Source of the DNA: Planotetraspora silvatica
Lineage (GTDB): Bacteria; Actinomycetota; Actinomycetes; Streptosporangiales; Streptosporangiaceae
Direction of reading: 5' to 3'
Assembly (NCBI RefSeq): GCF_016863315.1
Contig: NZ_BOOQ01000030.1
Span: 149,293 to 213,292, forward strand
Length of the DNA stretch: 64,000 nucleotides
Position numbers and translations under genes: made by a program. Each line of letters begins with the position of its first letter. Positions within the stretch are counted from its first letter, which is position 1. The notes beneath the pieces were generated by a model. That model saw nothing but the letters and a program-made list of their open reading frames with translations, was not told the DNA's origin and did no database searches. Shown here piece by piece: positions 50,952 through 59,609 of this stretch.

Positions 50952-51920
50952 TCAGGCGTCGTAGGTGCTGGACGCGCTCCCGGCCGGGCCCCCTCCAGAG
51001 CTTCCGGCAGAGGGGACGTTCGTACGGGCTCTGAGGCGGCGGAGCATGCGGGCGTCCTGGAAGCCGACCGCGCGGGCGGCCGACTCCACCGACGCGCCCC
51101 GACCGATCAGGTGCTCCGCGCGTTCCACCCGGAGCGTCTGCTGGTAGCGCAGCGGGGTCATCCCGGTCGCCTCGCCGAAGATCCTGGTCAGGGTGCGCGG
51201 GCTGACCCCGGAGGCGGTGGCGAGGCCGCCCAGCGGCAGCGGCTCGGTGAAGCGGGAGTCGATCAGGTCCTGCACCCGGTGGACCACGTCGCTGAGGTGC
51301 GAGCGGTAGCGCAGGGCCCCCGCCTGCCGCTCGTCGCCGTTGCGCCGGGTGTAGACCACCATCTCGCGGGCGATCCTCGCGGCGGCCCCCGGCCCGTGCC
51401 GTACCGCGACCAGGTGCAGCGCGAGGTCGATGCCGCTGGCGATTCCGGCCGAGGTCACCACCCGGTCGTCGACGACGAACAGCACGTTGCGGACCACGGT
51501 CGCCCGCGGATACCGGCGGGCCAGTTCGTCCTGCAGGCCGTGGTGGGTGGTGCAGCGCCTGCCGTCGAGCAGCCCGGCCCGGCCGAGCGCGTCCGCTCCC
51601 GCGCAGACGCTGGCCACGGTGCCGCCCGCCGCGTGATGCTCGGCGAGCCTGCGGGAGCTGTCCGGGTCGAGCCTCGGGCTGTCGTGGAATGTCGGCCCCC
51701 GCCAGCCCGGCACCACGACCAGGTCGCCCGTGTCCAGCTCGGGCCAGGTGACCTGGGCCCGGATCGGCAGGCCCTGGGCGGTGGGGACGTCCTCCCGCTC
51801 ACCCACGTAGCTCAGCTCGTAGCCGTACCCGAGATCGGCGGCCGTCGAGAACACCTGGGCCGGACCGGCGAGGTCCAGCAGGTGCAGCCGGGGGAGGAGC
51901 AGGAAGACGACTCGGGGCAC
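50952..51920 (-). CDS. GlxA-family AraC-type transcriptional regulator
   Basis: A 322-residue regulator. The N-terminal DJ-1/PfpI-like domain (about 1-170) has the nucleophile-elbow phrase VASVCAGADALGRAGLL, and the C-terminal AraC pair of helix-turn-helices runs from LIDSRFTEPLPLGGLATASGVSPRTLTRIFGEATGMTPL to ESAARAVGFQDARMLRR. GTG 51920 starts seven bases after the stop of the cysteine hydrolase gene, so both are one operon. Members sense small ligands such as glycine betaine or cyclic amides in other organisms; the ligand here is unknown. Confidence 0.9.
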   Translation of the reverse strand: MPRVVFLLLPRLHLLDLAGPAQVFSTAADLGYGYELSYVGEREDVPTAQGLPIRAQVTWPELDTGDLVVVPGWRGPTFHDSPRLDPDSSRRLAEHHAAGGTVASVCAGADALGRAGLLDGRRCTTHHGLQDELARRYPRATVVRNVLFVVDDRVVTSAGIASGIDLALHLVAVRHGPGAAARIAREMVVYTRRNGDERQAGALRYRSHLSDVVHRVQDLIDSRFTEPLPLGGLATASGVSPRTLTRIFGEATGMTPLRYQQTLRVERAEHLIGRGASVESAARAVGFQDARMLRRLRARTNVPSAGSSGGGPAGSASSTYDA

Positions 51921-51927
51921 GATCTGG

Positions 51928-52509
51928 TCAGCCTACCAATGCCGTCGTGCTGGTGATGGCGGCGAAGCGGCCGGCCAGGGCGTACTCCGTCCTGGTGATG
52001 ATCTCGGCCACCTGCAGGGTCCGGGGGTCGGCGATGATCTCCTCGAGCTCACGGTCCTGCGGCGCGTCGCGGTGCGGGATCGGGAAGGTCGCGGTCGCGT
52101 CGGTGACGAACGTGACGTCGAAGCCGAGGTCGGCCGCCAGGCGCGTGGTCGTCTCGCAACACTGCTCGGTCTGGATCCCGCAGACCACCAGATCGCGGAT
52201 GCCCTCCGTCGTGAGGATCTGCTGCAGGTTGGTGGTGGTGAACGCGTTGCGTGAGGTCTTGGTCAGCACGGGCTCGCCCTCCTCCGGCTTCAGCCCGTCC
52301 ATCATCCGGACGTGGCCCGAGTCCGGATCGAAGACGTTCCCCGTGCCCGGCTCGGTGTGCAGGACCCAGACGACGAGGTCGCCCCGGTCCCTGGCCCAGG
52401 TCACCAGGCGGTTCACCTGGCCCACGATGCCGGGGTTGGACACGGCCTGCCAGATGGGACGCCGCCGGAAGGACTCCTGGACGTCGATGACGACGAGTGC
52501 ACGTTTCAT
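51928..52509 (-). CDS. Cysteine hydrolase (isochorismatase-like family)
   Basis: A 193-residue cysteine hydrolase. The catalytic triad can be placed at Asp9 (VVIDVQESF), Lys84 (LTKTSRNAF) and Cys117 (GIQTEQCCE). Cys lets it act as an amidase (nicotinamidase-like), unlike the phenazine/isochorismate branch, which uses Gly. ATG 52509 gives the conserved ALVVIDVQ N-terminus; the upstream open extension is not family-like. It is followed closely by the GlxA regulator, a common pairing in which the regulator controls its own hydrolase. Confidence 0.9.
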   Translation of the reverse strand: MKRALVVIDVQESFRRRPIWQAVSNPGIVGQVNRLVTWARDRGDLVVWVLHTEPGTGNVFDPDSGHVRMMDGLKPEEGEPVLTKTSRNAFTTTNLQQILTTEGIRDLVVCGIQTEQCCETTTRLAADLGFDVTFVTDATATFPIPHRDAPQDRELEEIIADPRTLQVAEIITRTEYALAGRFAAITSTTALVG

Positions 52510-52678
52510 ACCGCCAAGCCTGTCGCCGGGCAGGGGGTCGGCATAAGACACCATCGAGGCTCGATGCGGAACGATCCGGTCGTCTCAGCCGACAGGTCAG
52601 GGCCCTGCCGGCTGGACGACCGGATGAGGACCGCGGCCCGGGCGGGTCACGGTCCTCATCGTGAGCGGCCGGCCGGAT

Positions 52679-54748
52679 TCAGGAGCCGATCTTCTTGCCC
52701 TGCTTGTGCCAGGCCACCGCGACGGACGGCCGAGGCTGGGCGGCCCCGCCGTCGGGCCAGTGGCTGGACGGGTTGTCGGGCGTCGCACCGGTGATCTCAC
52801 CCGGATGCTGTACGGCGACGAACACGCTGAGCTGGTCTCCGGTGATGAGCGGGCCGCAGGTCTCGGCGCCGAAGGGAACCGTCAGGAACTGCCGCACGTG
52901 GCCGCGCTCGGAACCGGCGAGCGGCATCGCGAACAGGCCGTCGTTCTTGCCCAGAGCGTTGCCGTCCGTGGAGATCCACAGGTTTCCCTGGGCGTCGAAG
53001 GTGACGTTGTCCGGGCAGGAGATCGGCGAGACCTTCGTCTTGTCGTATCCGCCGAAGTACGTCGAGGGATCGGCGGGGTCGCCGCAGACGAGGGGGAGCG
53101 ACCAGCCGAACGACGTCGCGCCCGCGTCGTTCTTCCTCTCCACGATCTCCAGGATGTGGCCGTGCCTGTTCGCCGTCCGCGGGTTGACCTCGTCGACCTG
53201 GGCCGCGGTCCGGTTGGTGTTGTTGGTCAGCGCGACGTAGACGGCGCCGTTGACCGGGTTGCGCTCGATGTCCTCGGGGCGGTCCATCTTGGTCGCGCCG
53301 ACCTTGTCCGCGGCCACGCGGGTGTAGACGAGGACCTCTTGGGCCGTCATGCCGGGGACGAAGGACTTGTCACCGCTGACCAGCGGGATCCAGGTGCCCG
53401 CCCCGTCGAACGCGCCGTCCTTCGGCAGCGTGCCCGAGCCGTCGATCTCGGCCGCGGGGCTGTCGCCGGTGAACGTGGCCACGTACAGCGTGCCCTCGTC
53501 CAGCAGATCCCGGTTGTGCCGGTCGAAGCCCGGGATGTAGCGGTCCTTGGAGACGAACTTGTAGATGTACTCGAACCGGCCGTCGTCGCCCATGTAGACG
53601 GCCACGCGGCCGTCCCGGGTGAGCGTGGTGGTGGCGGCCTCGTGCGCGAACCTGCCCAGGGCGGTGCGCTTGACCGGTGTGGAGTCGGGGTCGAACGGGT
53701 CGACCTCCACGATCCAGCCGAACCGGTTGATCTCCTGCGGATGCTTGGCGAGGTCGAACCGCTCCTCGACCCGGTCGAAGCGGCGGTTGCCGCTGGGGAT
53801 CGCGGTGGTGGTGCTGATGCCGTACCGGGTCAGGTAGGTCTTCTGCGCCTCGGGGACCCCGTTGCCGCCGACGAAATACTGGTTCCAGTTCTCCTCACCG
53901 GTGAGGACCGTCTGCCACGGCGTCGTGCCTCCCGCGCAGTTGTTGAGCGTGCCGTACACCGTGGTTCCACGCCTGTCGGCCGCGGTCGTCAGCAGTGCCG
54001 AGCCGGCCGCCGGACCCGAGAAGGCCATCCGGGTCTGCGCGGTGATGCGGCGGTTGTAGCGGCGGCGGCCACGGGTCACGAGCTTCCACTGCCCGCTGTG
54101 CCCGACCCGTTCGACCTCCACGATCGAGCCGCCGTGCGCGGCCAGCCCGATCTTGATCTGCTCCAGCGGCGCGGTGTCGCCGGTGGTCCACCCGCGGAAC
54201 ATGAGGTTCTCGTCGGTGTACTCGTGGTTGACCCACAGCAGGCCGCGATCGCGTCCCAGCGGGAAGAAGGTCACGAAGTCGCAGTTGTAGCCGAACTGCT
54301 TCGCCTGCGCCGCGGCCGTCTGCCTGTCGAAGTCGAACGTGGGCGCGTCGGGGAGGACCGGGTCACCCCAGCGGACCACCACCGACGACACGTAGCCGGC
54401 CGCCACGGTCAGCGCGTCCGCGGAGTTCGGCGCCACGGGGGTGAATCCGAGGCCGTCCCGGTACCCGTGCCCGGAGGACGAGCCGCGACCGCTGTCGGCC
54501 GCGGCGGGCACGGCCGCACCGGTGACGCCGACGGTCGCGACCAGGGTGCCGAGGGCTCCTGCCCGGAGCGCGCCACGTCGGGAGAACGTGCCGGAGAGGA
54601 TGTCGCCGAAATAGGGATTGTCACTGGTATTGGGAACTTCGTGTGCACAGGCATCACCACAACGGAAGCGGCATGTCATCGCATCGCGCCCGCCTGCGCG
54701 TGGAGCGGATAACAGCGGGAGCATCCTTCGGGGAGAAGGGTTCGCCAC
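52679..54748 (-). CDS. PhoX-like (DUF839) exported phosphatase
   Basis: A 689-residue protein with a twin-arginine signal displaced from the N-terminus: SRRGALRAGALGTLVATVGVTGAAVPAAA at about 55-85, after a Cys-containing segment (TCRFRCGDACAHEVPNTSDNPYFGD). The mature part is a DUF839/PhoX beta-propeller, with LLWVNHEYTDEN, GRVAVYMGDDGRFEYIYKFVS, DRPEDIERNPVNGAVYVALTNN and NPSSHWPDGG. PhoX is a Ca/Fe-dependent alkaline phosphatase. GTG 54748 with GGAGGG is my start; ATG 54724 is an alternative. Upstream lies an AT-rich stretch with TCTGAA-T-TTCAGA at 54798-54810. Phosphate control is expected but no clear PHO box is seen. Confidence 0.87.
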   Translation of the reverse strand: MANPSPRRMLPLLSAPRAGGRDAMTCRFRCGDACAHEVPNTSDNPYFGDILSGTFSRRGALRAGALGTLVATVGVTGAAVPAAADSGRGSSSGHGYRDGLGFTPVAPNSADALTVAAGYVSSVVVRWGDPVLPDAPTFDFDRQTAAAQAKQFGYNCDFVTFFPLGRDRGLLWVNHEYTDENLMFRGWTTGDTAPLEQIKIGLAAHGGSIVEVERVGHSGQWKLVTRGRRRYNRRITAQTRMAFSGPAAGSALLTTAADRRGTTVYGTLNNCAGGTTPWQTVLTGEENWNQYFVGGNGVPEAQKTYLTRYGISTTTAIPSGNRRFDRVEERFDLAKHPQEINRFGWIVEVDPFDPDSTPVKRTALGRFAHEAATTTLTRDGRVAVYMGDDGRFEYIYKFVSKDRYIPGFDRHNRDLLDEGTLYVATFTGDSPAAEIDGSGTLPKDGAFDGAGTWIPLVSGDKSFVPGMTAQEVLVYTRVAADKVGATKMDRPEDIERNPVNGAVYVALTNNTNRTAAQVDEVNPRTANRHGHILEIVERKNDAGATSFGWSLPLVCGDPADPSTYFGGYDKTKVSPISCPDNVTFDAQGNLWISTDGNALGKNDGLFAMPLAGSERGHVRQFLTVPFGAETCGPLITGDQLSVFVAVQHPGEITGATPDNPSSHWPDGGAAQPRPSVAVAWHKQGKKIGS

Positions 54749-54897
54749 AGGGCCCTCCAAGATCGGAGACGATTGCCCCTTACCGTAAGACGTGCGATCT
54801 GAATTTCAGATGAATTGAGATTGCCCGTTGGGTGAATCGATTCCAGTGGTGGCGAGAAATAGGTCGTATTACTACATTCGGCCGATATATGGATAAA

Positions 54898-55764
54898 TCA
54901 GCTGATGTCCTGATTAATGTGGGAGAGCTTGTCGGGGTTGAGGACGGCGTAAATAGCGTGGATGCGGCCGGCCCGGATGTCGAACGTGACGAGCTGCCGC
55001 TGACCGCCGATCACCGTCCAGATCGCCGGCTCGCCGTTGGCCTCGACCGCGCGCACGTCCTCGATCGGATAGCGGGACATCAGCCCGGCGACGAACGCCA
55101 GTACGTTGGCGCGGCCGACGACCGGGCGCAGCGCGGCGCGTACCTTGCCGCCGCCGTCGTTGTAGGCGACGACGTCCTCGGCCAGCAGGTCGGTCAGCGT
55201 GGCCAGGTCTCCGCCCCGCGCGGCGGCCAGGAACCGGCCGAGCAACTCGTCGTGGTCCGAGGCCGACGGGTGGAATCTGTCCCGGCCGTCCGCCAGTCGC
55301 CCGGCCGCACGGTGGTGCCACTGCCTGCACGTCGCGGCCGAGCTGCCGACGATCTCGGCGATGTCGTCGTACGGCAGGTCGAACGCCTCCCGGAGCACGA
55401 ACACCGCGCGCTCGGGAGGGGACAGCCGCTCCATCAGATGCAGGGTCGCGTACGAGAGGGTGTCGCGGAGTTCCGCCGTGTCGAGCGGGCCGAACGCCTG
55501 GCCGTCCACCGGTTCGGGCAGCCAGGGACCGGTGTAGGCCTCACGGGTCACCCGCGCCGAGCGCAACTGGTCGAGAGCGAGCCGCGACACGATCGTCACG
55601 AGGAAGGACCGCGGCTCGCGCACCTCGGACCTGTCCGTCTGAGTCCAGCGCAGGTACGCGTCCTGGACCACGTCCTCGGCGTCCCACATGCTGCCCAGCA
55701 GCCGGTATCCGAGGCCGAGGAGTAACTGCCTGTGCTCCTCGAACACCTCCGCGGACGTCCGCAT
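54898..55764 (-). CDS. ECF sigma factor, SigJ-like with SnoaL-type C-terminal domain
   Basis: A 288-residue extracytoplasmic-function sigma factor. Region 2 (HRQLLLGLGYRLLGSMWDAEDVVQDAYLRW) is at about 9-40, region 4 (LMERLSPPERAVFVLREAFDLPYDDIAEIVGSSAATCRQWHHRA) at about 110-155, and the rest is a SnoaL-like domain that in this ECF group replaces an anti-sigma partner. ATG 55764 has an excellent GGAGGAGGGGCAGG ribosome site. The frame extends upstream without a stop into an epimerase fragment, so a longer fusion would also be possible from ATG 55869. Confidence 0.9.
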   Translation of the reverse strand: MRTSAEVFEEHRQLLLGLGYRLLGSMWDAEDVVQDAYLRWTQTDRSEVREPRSFLVTIVSRLALDQLRSARVTREAYTGPWLPEPVDGQAFGPLDTAELRDTLSYATLHLMERLSPPERAVFVLREAFDLPYDDIAEIVGSSAATCRQWHHRAAGRLADGRDRFHPSASDHDELLGRFLAAARGGDLATLTDLLAEDVVAYNDGGGKVRAALRPVVGRANVLAFVAGLMSRYPIEDVRAVEANGEPAIWTVIGGQRQLVTFDIRAGRIHAIYAVLNPDKLSHINQDIS

Positions 55765-55797
55765 GTCCTGCCCCTCCTCCTCTGACTGTGTCTTCCG

Positions 55798-55869
55798 GTT
55801 CCCGCCGGGCCCGCCGGCCACCATCCTGCGGCCGATCGCTCCGGTGGCTCCGGCGAGGAGAACTCGCAT
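55798..55869 (-). pseudogene. N-terminal remnant of an NAD(P)-binding epimerase-like gene
   Basis: ATG 55869 encodes MRVLLAGATGAIGRRMVAGG, the beta1-loop-alpha1 start of an NAD(P)-dependent epimerase/NmrA-like protein with the GATGAIG nucleotide motif. After about 24 codons the sequence stops resembling the family and runs in frame into the leader of the sigma factor gene. The remaining 250 or so codons of an epimerase are gone, so this is a remnant left by an internal deletion. Confidence 0.65.
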
Positions 55870-55995
55870 GATCACTCCATGTCTCCGCCCCGGCCGCCGG
55901 CCGGGGAAGTTCGATTGCGGCGACAGGACGGGCGGACGGGCTCTCATGTGACAGACGCCGAATGTGATTCAGGCCACACAAGCCGTGGGGCGCGT

Positions 55996-57099
55996 TCAGC
56001 GGGGCAGTGTGAGGTCCAGGCCGAGCCAGCGGGCCAGGTCCTCGATCTCATGACCGATCTCCGCGGTCATGGTCTCGGTGAAGGCGACGTCCTGGTGGAT
56101 CGCGTCGACCCGCAGCACCCCGGCCGCGCGGTCGGCGGTGGCGTCGAGCTTGCCCACCAGCCGGTCGCCGTAGAGGATCGGCAACGCGAAGTATCCCCAC
56201 CGGCGCTTGGCGGCGGGCTTGTACATCTCCAGCTGGTAGTCGAACTCGAAGAGCTCGACGGCGCGCTTGCGGTCGTGTAACAGCCGGTCGAAGGGCGAAA
56301 GCAACGCCGCTCGCCCCGAGAACGGCCGGCCCAGCAGGGACGGATTGACTCGCCACCTGCCTTTGACCCCCTCGACCACGGCCGGTTCACCGGCCTCGCC
56401 CACGTCCGCGGGCTCACCGGGATAAGCCGGTCCTCGGGCGCGGGCGATGCCCAGAGCCCGCAGCCGCCGCTCGTCGCGGATGCGCAGCGCCTCACCGGCG
56501 GGGACCACCGGGTCGTCGGGGTAGACCCGCGTCGCCAGGTCCCAGAGCCGCTCGCGACCGCTGCGTCCGGCGATGGCGACCTCACCTCGCGCCACCATGA
56601 ACTCCAGCAGTTGTGTGACGTTGCGGTTGTCGGTCCACCCGGTCGACTTCCACGGCGTCTTGCAGGTGTCCGGCAGATCGCGTGACGGGAGCGGCCCCGA
56701 GGAACGAAGCCGATCGAGGATGTCCAGACGGCACGCGTCGTTGGCGCGCACCCAGTCGCGGTTGTACTCCCGCCATGTGGTCAGCTTCCCGCTCCCGGGC
56801 CATTCGGCCATCTCGGCGCGGTACAGCGCGAGGTCCTCGCTGGGCCGGATCATCGCCCGGAGTTCGAGCAGCGTCCGGTTCTCAAGCGCCGTGGTCAAGC
56901 CGGTCGGCGCGTACGACGATCCGAGGCGACTCCACGCGACGAGGTCGGCGTTCGGTGCCACGGCGGCGGTCGGGTCGATCTGCAGCAGAGTCAGATGGCG
57001 CACCACATCGAGCAGCTCGGCAGGCCGAGAGCCGTCCAGGAGCTGCGCCTGCACGGCGATGCGGCGCGCGTCGGTACGGGAGAGCTCATGGACGGTCAC
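55996..57099 (-). CDS. Winged-helix DNA glycosylase-like protein (HTH_42, AlkX/YcaQ type)
   Basis: A 367-residue HTH_42 family protein. Members AlkZ and YcaQ/AlkX are DNA glycosylases with a catalytic Q-x-Q or Q-x-D motif near the N-terminus; here Gln40-Ile41-Asp42 (TLLQIDPTAAV) matches the Q-x-D of AlkX, which unhooks interstrand crosslinks. Later blocks are RVWDLATRVYP-like (LWDLATRVYPDD), LLSPFDRLLHDRKRAVELFEFDYQLEMYKPAAKRRWGYFALPIL and the C-terminal LAR-WLGLDL. ATG/GTG near 57099 follows no close neighbour. A role in alkylation or crosslink resistance is an inference from family data. Confidence 0.82.
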   Translation of the reverse strand: MTVHELSRTDARRIAVQAQLLDGSRPAELLDVVRHLTLLQIDPTAAVAPNADLVAWSRLGSSYAPTGLTTALENRTLLELRAMIRPSEDLALYRAEMAEWPGSGKLTTWREYNRDWVRANDACRLDILDRLRSSGPLPSRDLPDTCKTPWKSTGWTDNRNVTQLLEFMVARGEVAIAGRSGRERLWDLATRVYPDDPVVPAGEALRIRDERRLRALGIARARGPAYPGEPADVGEAGEPAVVEGVKGRWRVNPSLLGRPFSGRAALLSPFDRLLHDRKRAVELFEFDYQLEMYKPAAKRRWGYFALPILYGDRLVGKLDATADRAAGVLRVDAIHQDVAFTETMTAEIGHEIEDLARWLGLDLTLPR

Positions 57100-57259
57100 G
57101 ACCTCGAGGCTAGGCGACCGATCTCATCGGGAGCCACTGTCCGGACGATCTCTCCAGGATTCGCAGTCCGGGAGGATCCACCACACCGATGTCGCGCTCG
57201 TGGCCGCGTCTGGGCCTTCCCCGGTGCGCCGTACGGCCCGGCACACCGGGGAAGACGGG

Positions 57260-57385
57260 TCAGCGGGTGACGTCGGCGCTGTCGAGCGCCGCGAACAGCG
57301 GAGTCATCACCATCATGGCGGCGACGGCGAGCACCGGCGCGAGCCATCGGCGGACGAGGACGTGGAGGCGGGCGTGGGGGGTCAT
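57260..57385 (-). CDS. 41-residue single-span membrane protein
   Basis: ATG 57385 is preceded by a near-ideal AGGAGGAG ribosome site and encodes a basic N-terminus (TPHARLHVLVRR), one hydrophobic helix (WLAPVLAVAAMMVMTPLFAAL) and the tail DSADVTR. The basic end suggests an inside-N orientation. It follows the GH31 gene by about 97 bp, so it may be the last gene of the sugar operon. No family is recognised. A small accessory to the permeases or an independent peptide are both possible. Confidence 0.55.
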   Translation of the reverse strand: MTPHARLHVLVRRWLAPVLAVAAMMVMTPLFAALDSADVTR

Positions 57386-57482
57386 CACTCCTCCTGGGGG
57401 GTGGGTAGAGGCGGGCGGACCGGGGACGCGCCGGGGGAGCGGGAGGACGGGTGGGTCAGGGATGGAAGGGTGGACGGTGGGG

Positions 57483-59474
57483 TCAGGGATGGACGGGAAG
57501 CCGGGCGTCGTCCCGGACGAACAGGGGGATCCGGTCGAGAGGGGCGTCGACCGTGACCCGGGTGCCCCCGCGATGGACCACACCCGTGTCGGTGTGCGTC
57601 CAGGCGGCTCCGGCGGGCAGGTAGATCTCGCGGCTGCGGGCGCCGGGGACGGTAACCGGGGCCACCAGCAGGTCGCGGCCGAACATGAACTGGTCGTCGA
57701 CGGACCAGGCGGCGGAGTCGCCGGGGAACTCCAGCAGCAGCGGGCGCATCAGGGGCAGCCCGGTGCGCTCGCCGTCGCGCAGCTGATCGTGCAGGTACGG
57801 CCGCAGCCGCTCGCGCAGGGCCATCACGTCCGTGATCGCATCTAGCGCCTCGTCGCCGAAGGACCAGACCTCGTTCGGACCGCCGGACACGCCGACGAAG
57901 CTGCGGTTGACCCGCGGCTCGCGGTGGCCGTGCAGGCGGAACAGCGGGCAGAAGGCGCCGAACTGGAACCATCGGACGATCAGCTCGCGGTACGCCGGAT
58001 CGCCGGGGTCGCCGCCGTGGAAACCGCCGATGTCGGTCGTCCACCACGGCATCCCGCTCATCGCGACGTTCAGCCCGGCCCGTACGGAGGACGCGAGGGC
58101 GTCGAACGTGGCCGGGATGTCGCCCGACCACAGGGCCACGCCGTAGCGCTGCGAGCCCGCCCAGGCCGAGCGGGACAGCGAGAGCACCTCGGTCTCGCCC
58201 AGCGCCTGCATGTGCTCGTAGACGCCGCGCGCGTGCTCCCGCGGGTAGAGGTTGGCCACCTCGCTGCCCGGTCCGGCGGCGAAGCTGAGGTTGTGCGCGT
58301 GCCCGGGCCGCGTCTCCGGCTCGCAGGCGTCGAGCCACCAGATGCGGACCCCGGCCTTGTAGTAGTGCTCGTACAACTGGTCCCACAACCAGTCCCTGGC
58401 CCGCTCGTCGGTCGCGTCGTAGAACGCCACGCCGATGTCGGAGTCCGACTCGCCGTCGGGCCATTCGGCGTGCACGGCCGCGCCGCTCTCGGTGGCGATC
58501 AGCAGTCCGGCCTCGCGCATCGGGCCGTAGTTGGCCGACAGCGGGCTCACCGAGGGCCACACGGAAACGGCCGGCTCCACCCCGAGGCGTCGCAACTCGT
58601 CCACCATCGCGTGGGGGTCGGGCCAGGCGTCGTGGTCGAACTCCCAGTCGCCGATGTGCCGCCAGTGCAGGTAGTCGACGACGATGACGGACAACGGCAG
58701 GCCGCGGCGGGCGTACTCGCGGGCCACGCCCAGCAGTTCCTCCTGGCTCTCGTAGCGCAGCTTGCTCTGCCAGAACCCCGACGCCCACGACGGCAGCCGG
58801 GGAGCGTGCCCGGTGGCGTCGGCGTAGTTGGACAGGATCTCGGCGGGCGTCGTGCCCGCGGTGAGCCAGTAGTCGAGCTGCCGGGCCTGATCGGCCACCC
58901 AGCGGGTGCCGTTGGCGGCGAACTCCACCCGGCCGACCGCCGGGCTGTTCCACAGCAGGCCGTAGCCCCGGCTGGACACGGCGAACGGGATCGTCACCTC
59001 GCCGTTGCGCTGCCGCAGCTCCAGCACCATGCCCTTCTGGTCGAACCGGCCGTGCCCGTGCTGCCCGAGCCCGTAGATCCTCTCGTCGTCGTAGGCGGCG
59101 AACCGCTGTTCGATGCGGTGGTGACCGCCGCCCGCCGCCTCGAAGTGGCGCGACCCCGGCCACCAGAAATGGGCCGGTTCCTCGCGCAGCAACTCGGCCC
59201 CGGTGTCGGATCGAGTGGCGGTCAGCAGTCCCTCGGCGGTGACCGTGACCGTCAGCATGCCGCAGGTCAGCGTGGCCTGATCCGCGCCGATCTCGACGCG
59301 TGCGCCGTCCGGCGCGGGGGGTTCCGCGTCGAGCGCGCCGGGCAGGCCGTCGAGGATGTGGTGGACGCCGGCGCGCACCCGCACGCTGTCGCGGCCCCAC
59401 GGCTGGATGGCGAGCACCTCGTGTCCGCGCCGCCAGATGAGCTGGTGCGCGGACTCGGTGAACGGACGAGGCAA
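57483..59474 (-). CDS. Glycoside hydrolase family 31 (alpha-xylosidase/alpha-glucosidase-like)
   Basis: A 663-residue GH31 enzyme. The galactose-mutarotase-like N-domain is followed by a barrel with LPSWASGFWQSKLRYESQEELLGVAREYARRGLPLSVIVVDYLHW, the nucleophile Asp in VRIWWLDACEPE, and the acid/base Asp in WSGDIPATFDAL. W-L-D-A-x-E-P-E resembles the alpha-xylosidase group. No signal peptide exists, so it acts inside on imported oligosaccharide. TTG 59474 is chosen, as AGGAG lies five bases upstream; a TTG at 59489 would lack a ribosome site. A GGGTCAGGGATGGA direct repeat (57453 and 57480) overlaps the stop codon. Confidence 0.88.
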   Translation of the reverse strand: MPRPFTESAHQLIWRRGHEVLAIQPWGRDSVRVRAGVHHILDGLPGALDAEPPAPDGARVEIGADQATLTCGMLTVTVTAEGLLTATRSDTGAELLREEPAHFWWPGSRHFEAAGGGHHRIEQRFAAYDDERIYGLGQHGHGRFDQKGMVLELRQRNGEVTIPFAVSSRGYGLLWNSPAVGRVEFAANGTRWVADQARQLDYWLTAGTTPAEILSNYADATGHAPRLPSWASGFWQSKLRYESQEELLGVAREYARRGLPLSVIVVDYLHWRHIGDWEFDHDAWPDPHAMVDELRRLGVEPAVSVWPSVSPLSANYGPMREAGLLIATESGAAVHAEWPDGESDSDIGVAFYDATDERARDWLWDQLYEHYYKAGVRIWWLDACEPETRPGHAHNLSFAAGPGSEVANLYPREHARGVYEHMQALGETEVLSLSRSAWAGSQRYGVALWSGDIPATFDALASSVRAGLNVAMSGMPWWTTDIGGFHGGDPGDPAYRELIVRWFQFGAFCPLFRLHGHREPRVNRSFVGVSGGPNEVWSFGDEALDAITDVMALRERLRPYLHDQLRDGERTGLPLMRPLLLEFPGDSAAWSVDDQFMFGRDLLVAPVTVPGARSREIYLPAGAAWTHTDTGVVHRGGTRVTVDAPLDRIPLFVRDDARLPVHP

Positions 59475-59510
59475 GGGTTCTCCTGTCAAGGAAGATCAGA
59501 GGATTCGCAG

Positions 59511-59570
59511 GTGTGGATGCGTGGGGGCGGTCCACGACGGTCAGCGGTGTGGACGCGTGGAGGTGGGTCC
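59511..59570. repeat. Imperfect direct repeat before the GH31 gene
   Basis: GTGTGGATGCGTGGGGGCGG at 59511 and GTGTGGACGCGTGGAGGTGG at 59547, both ending in GTCC, 36 bp apart, in the 135-bp gap between the second permease and the GH31 gene. A third shorter GGCGGGTCCACGGG lies near 59593. Confidence 0.5.
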
Positions 59571-59609
59571 GGGGCAGTCAGTGGGGTGAGGGGCGGGTCC
59601 ACGGGAGGG

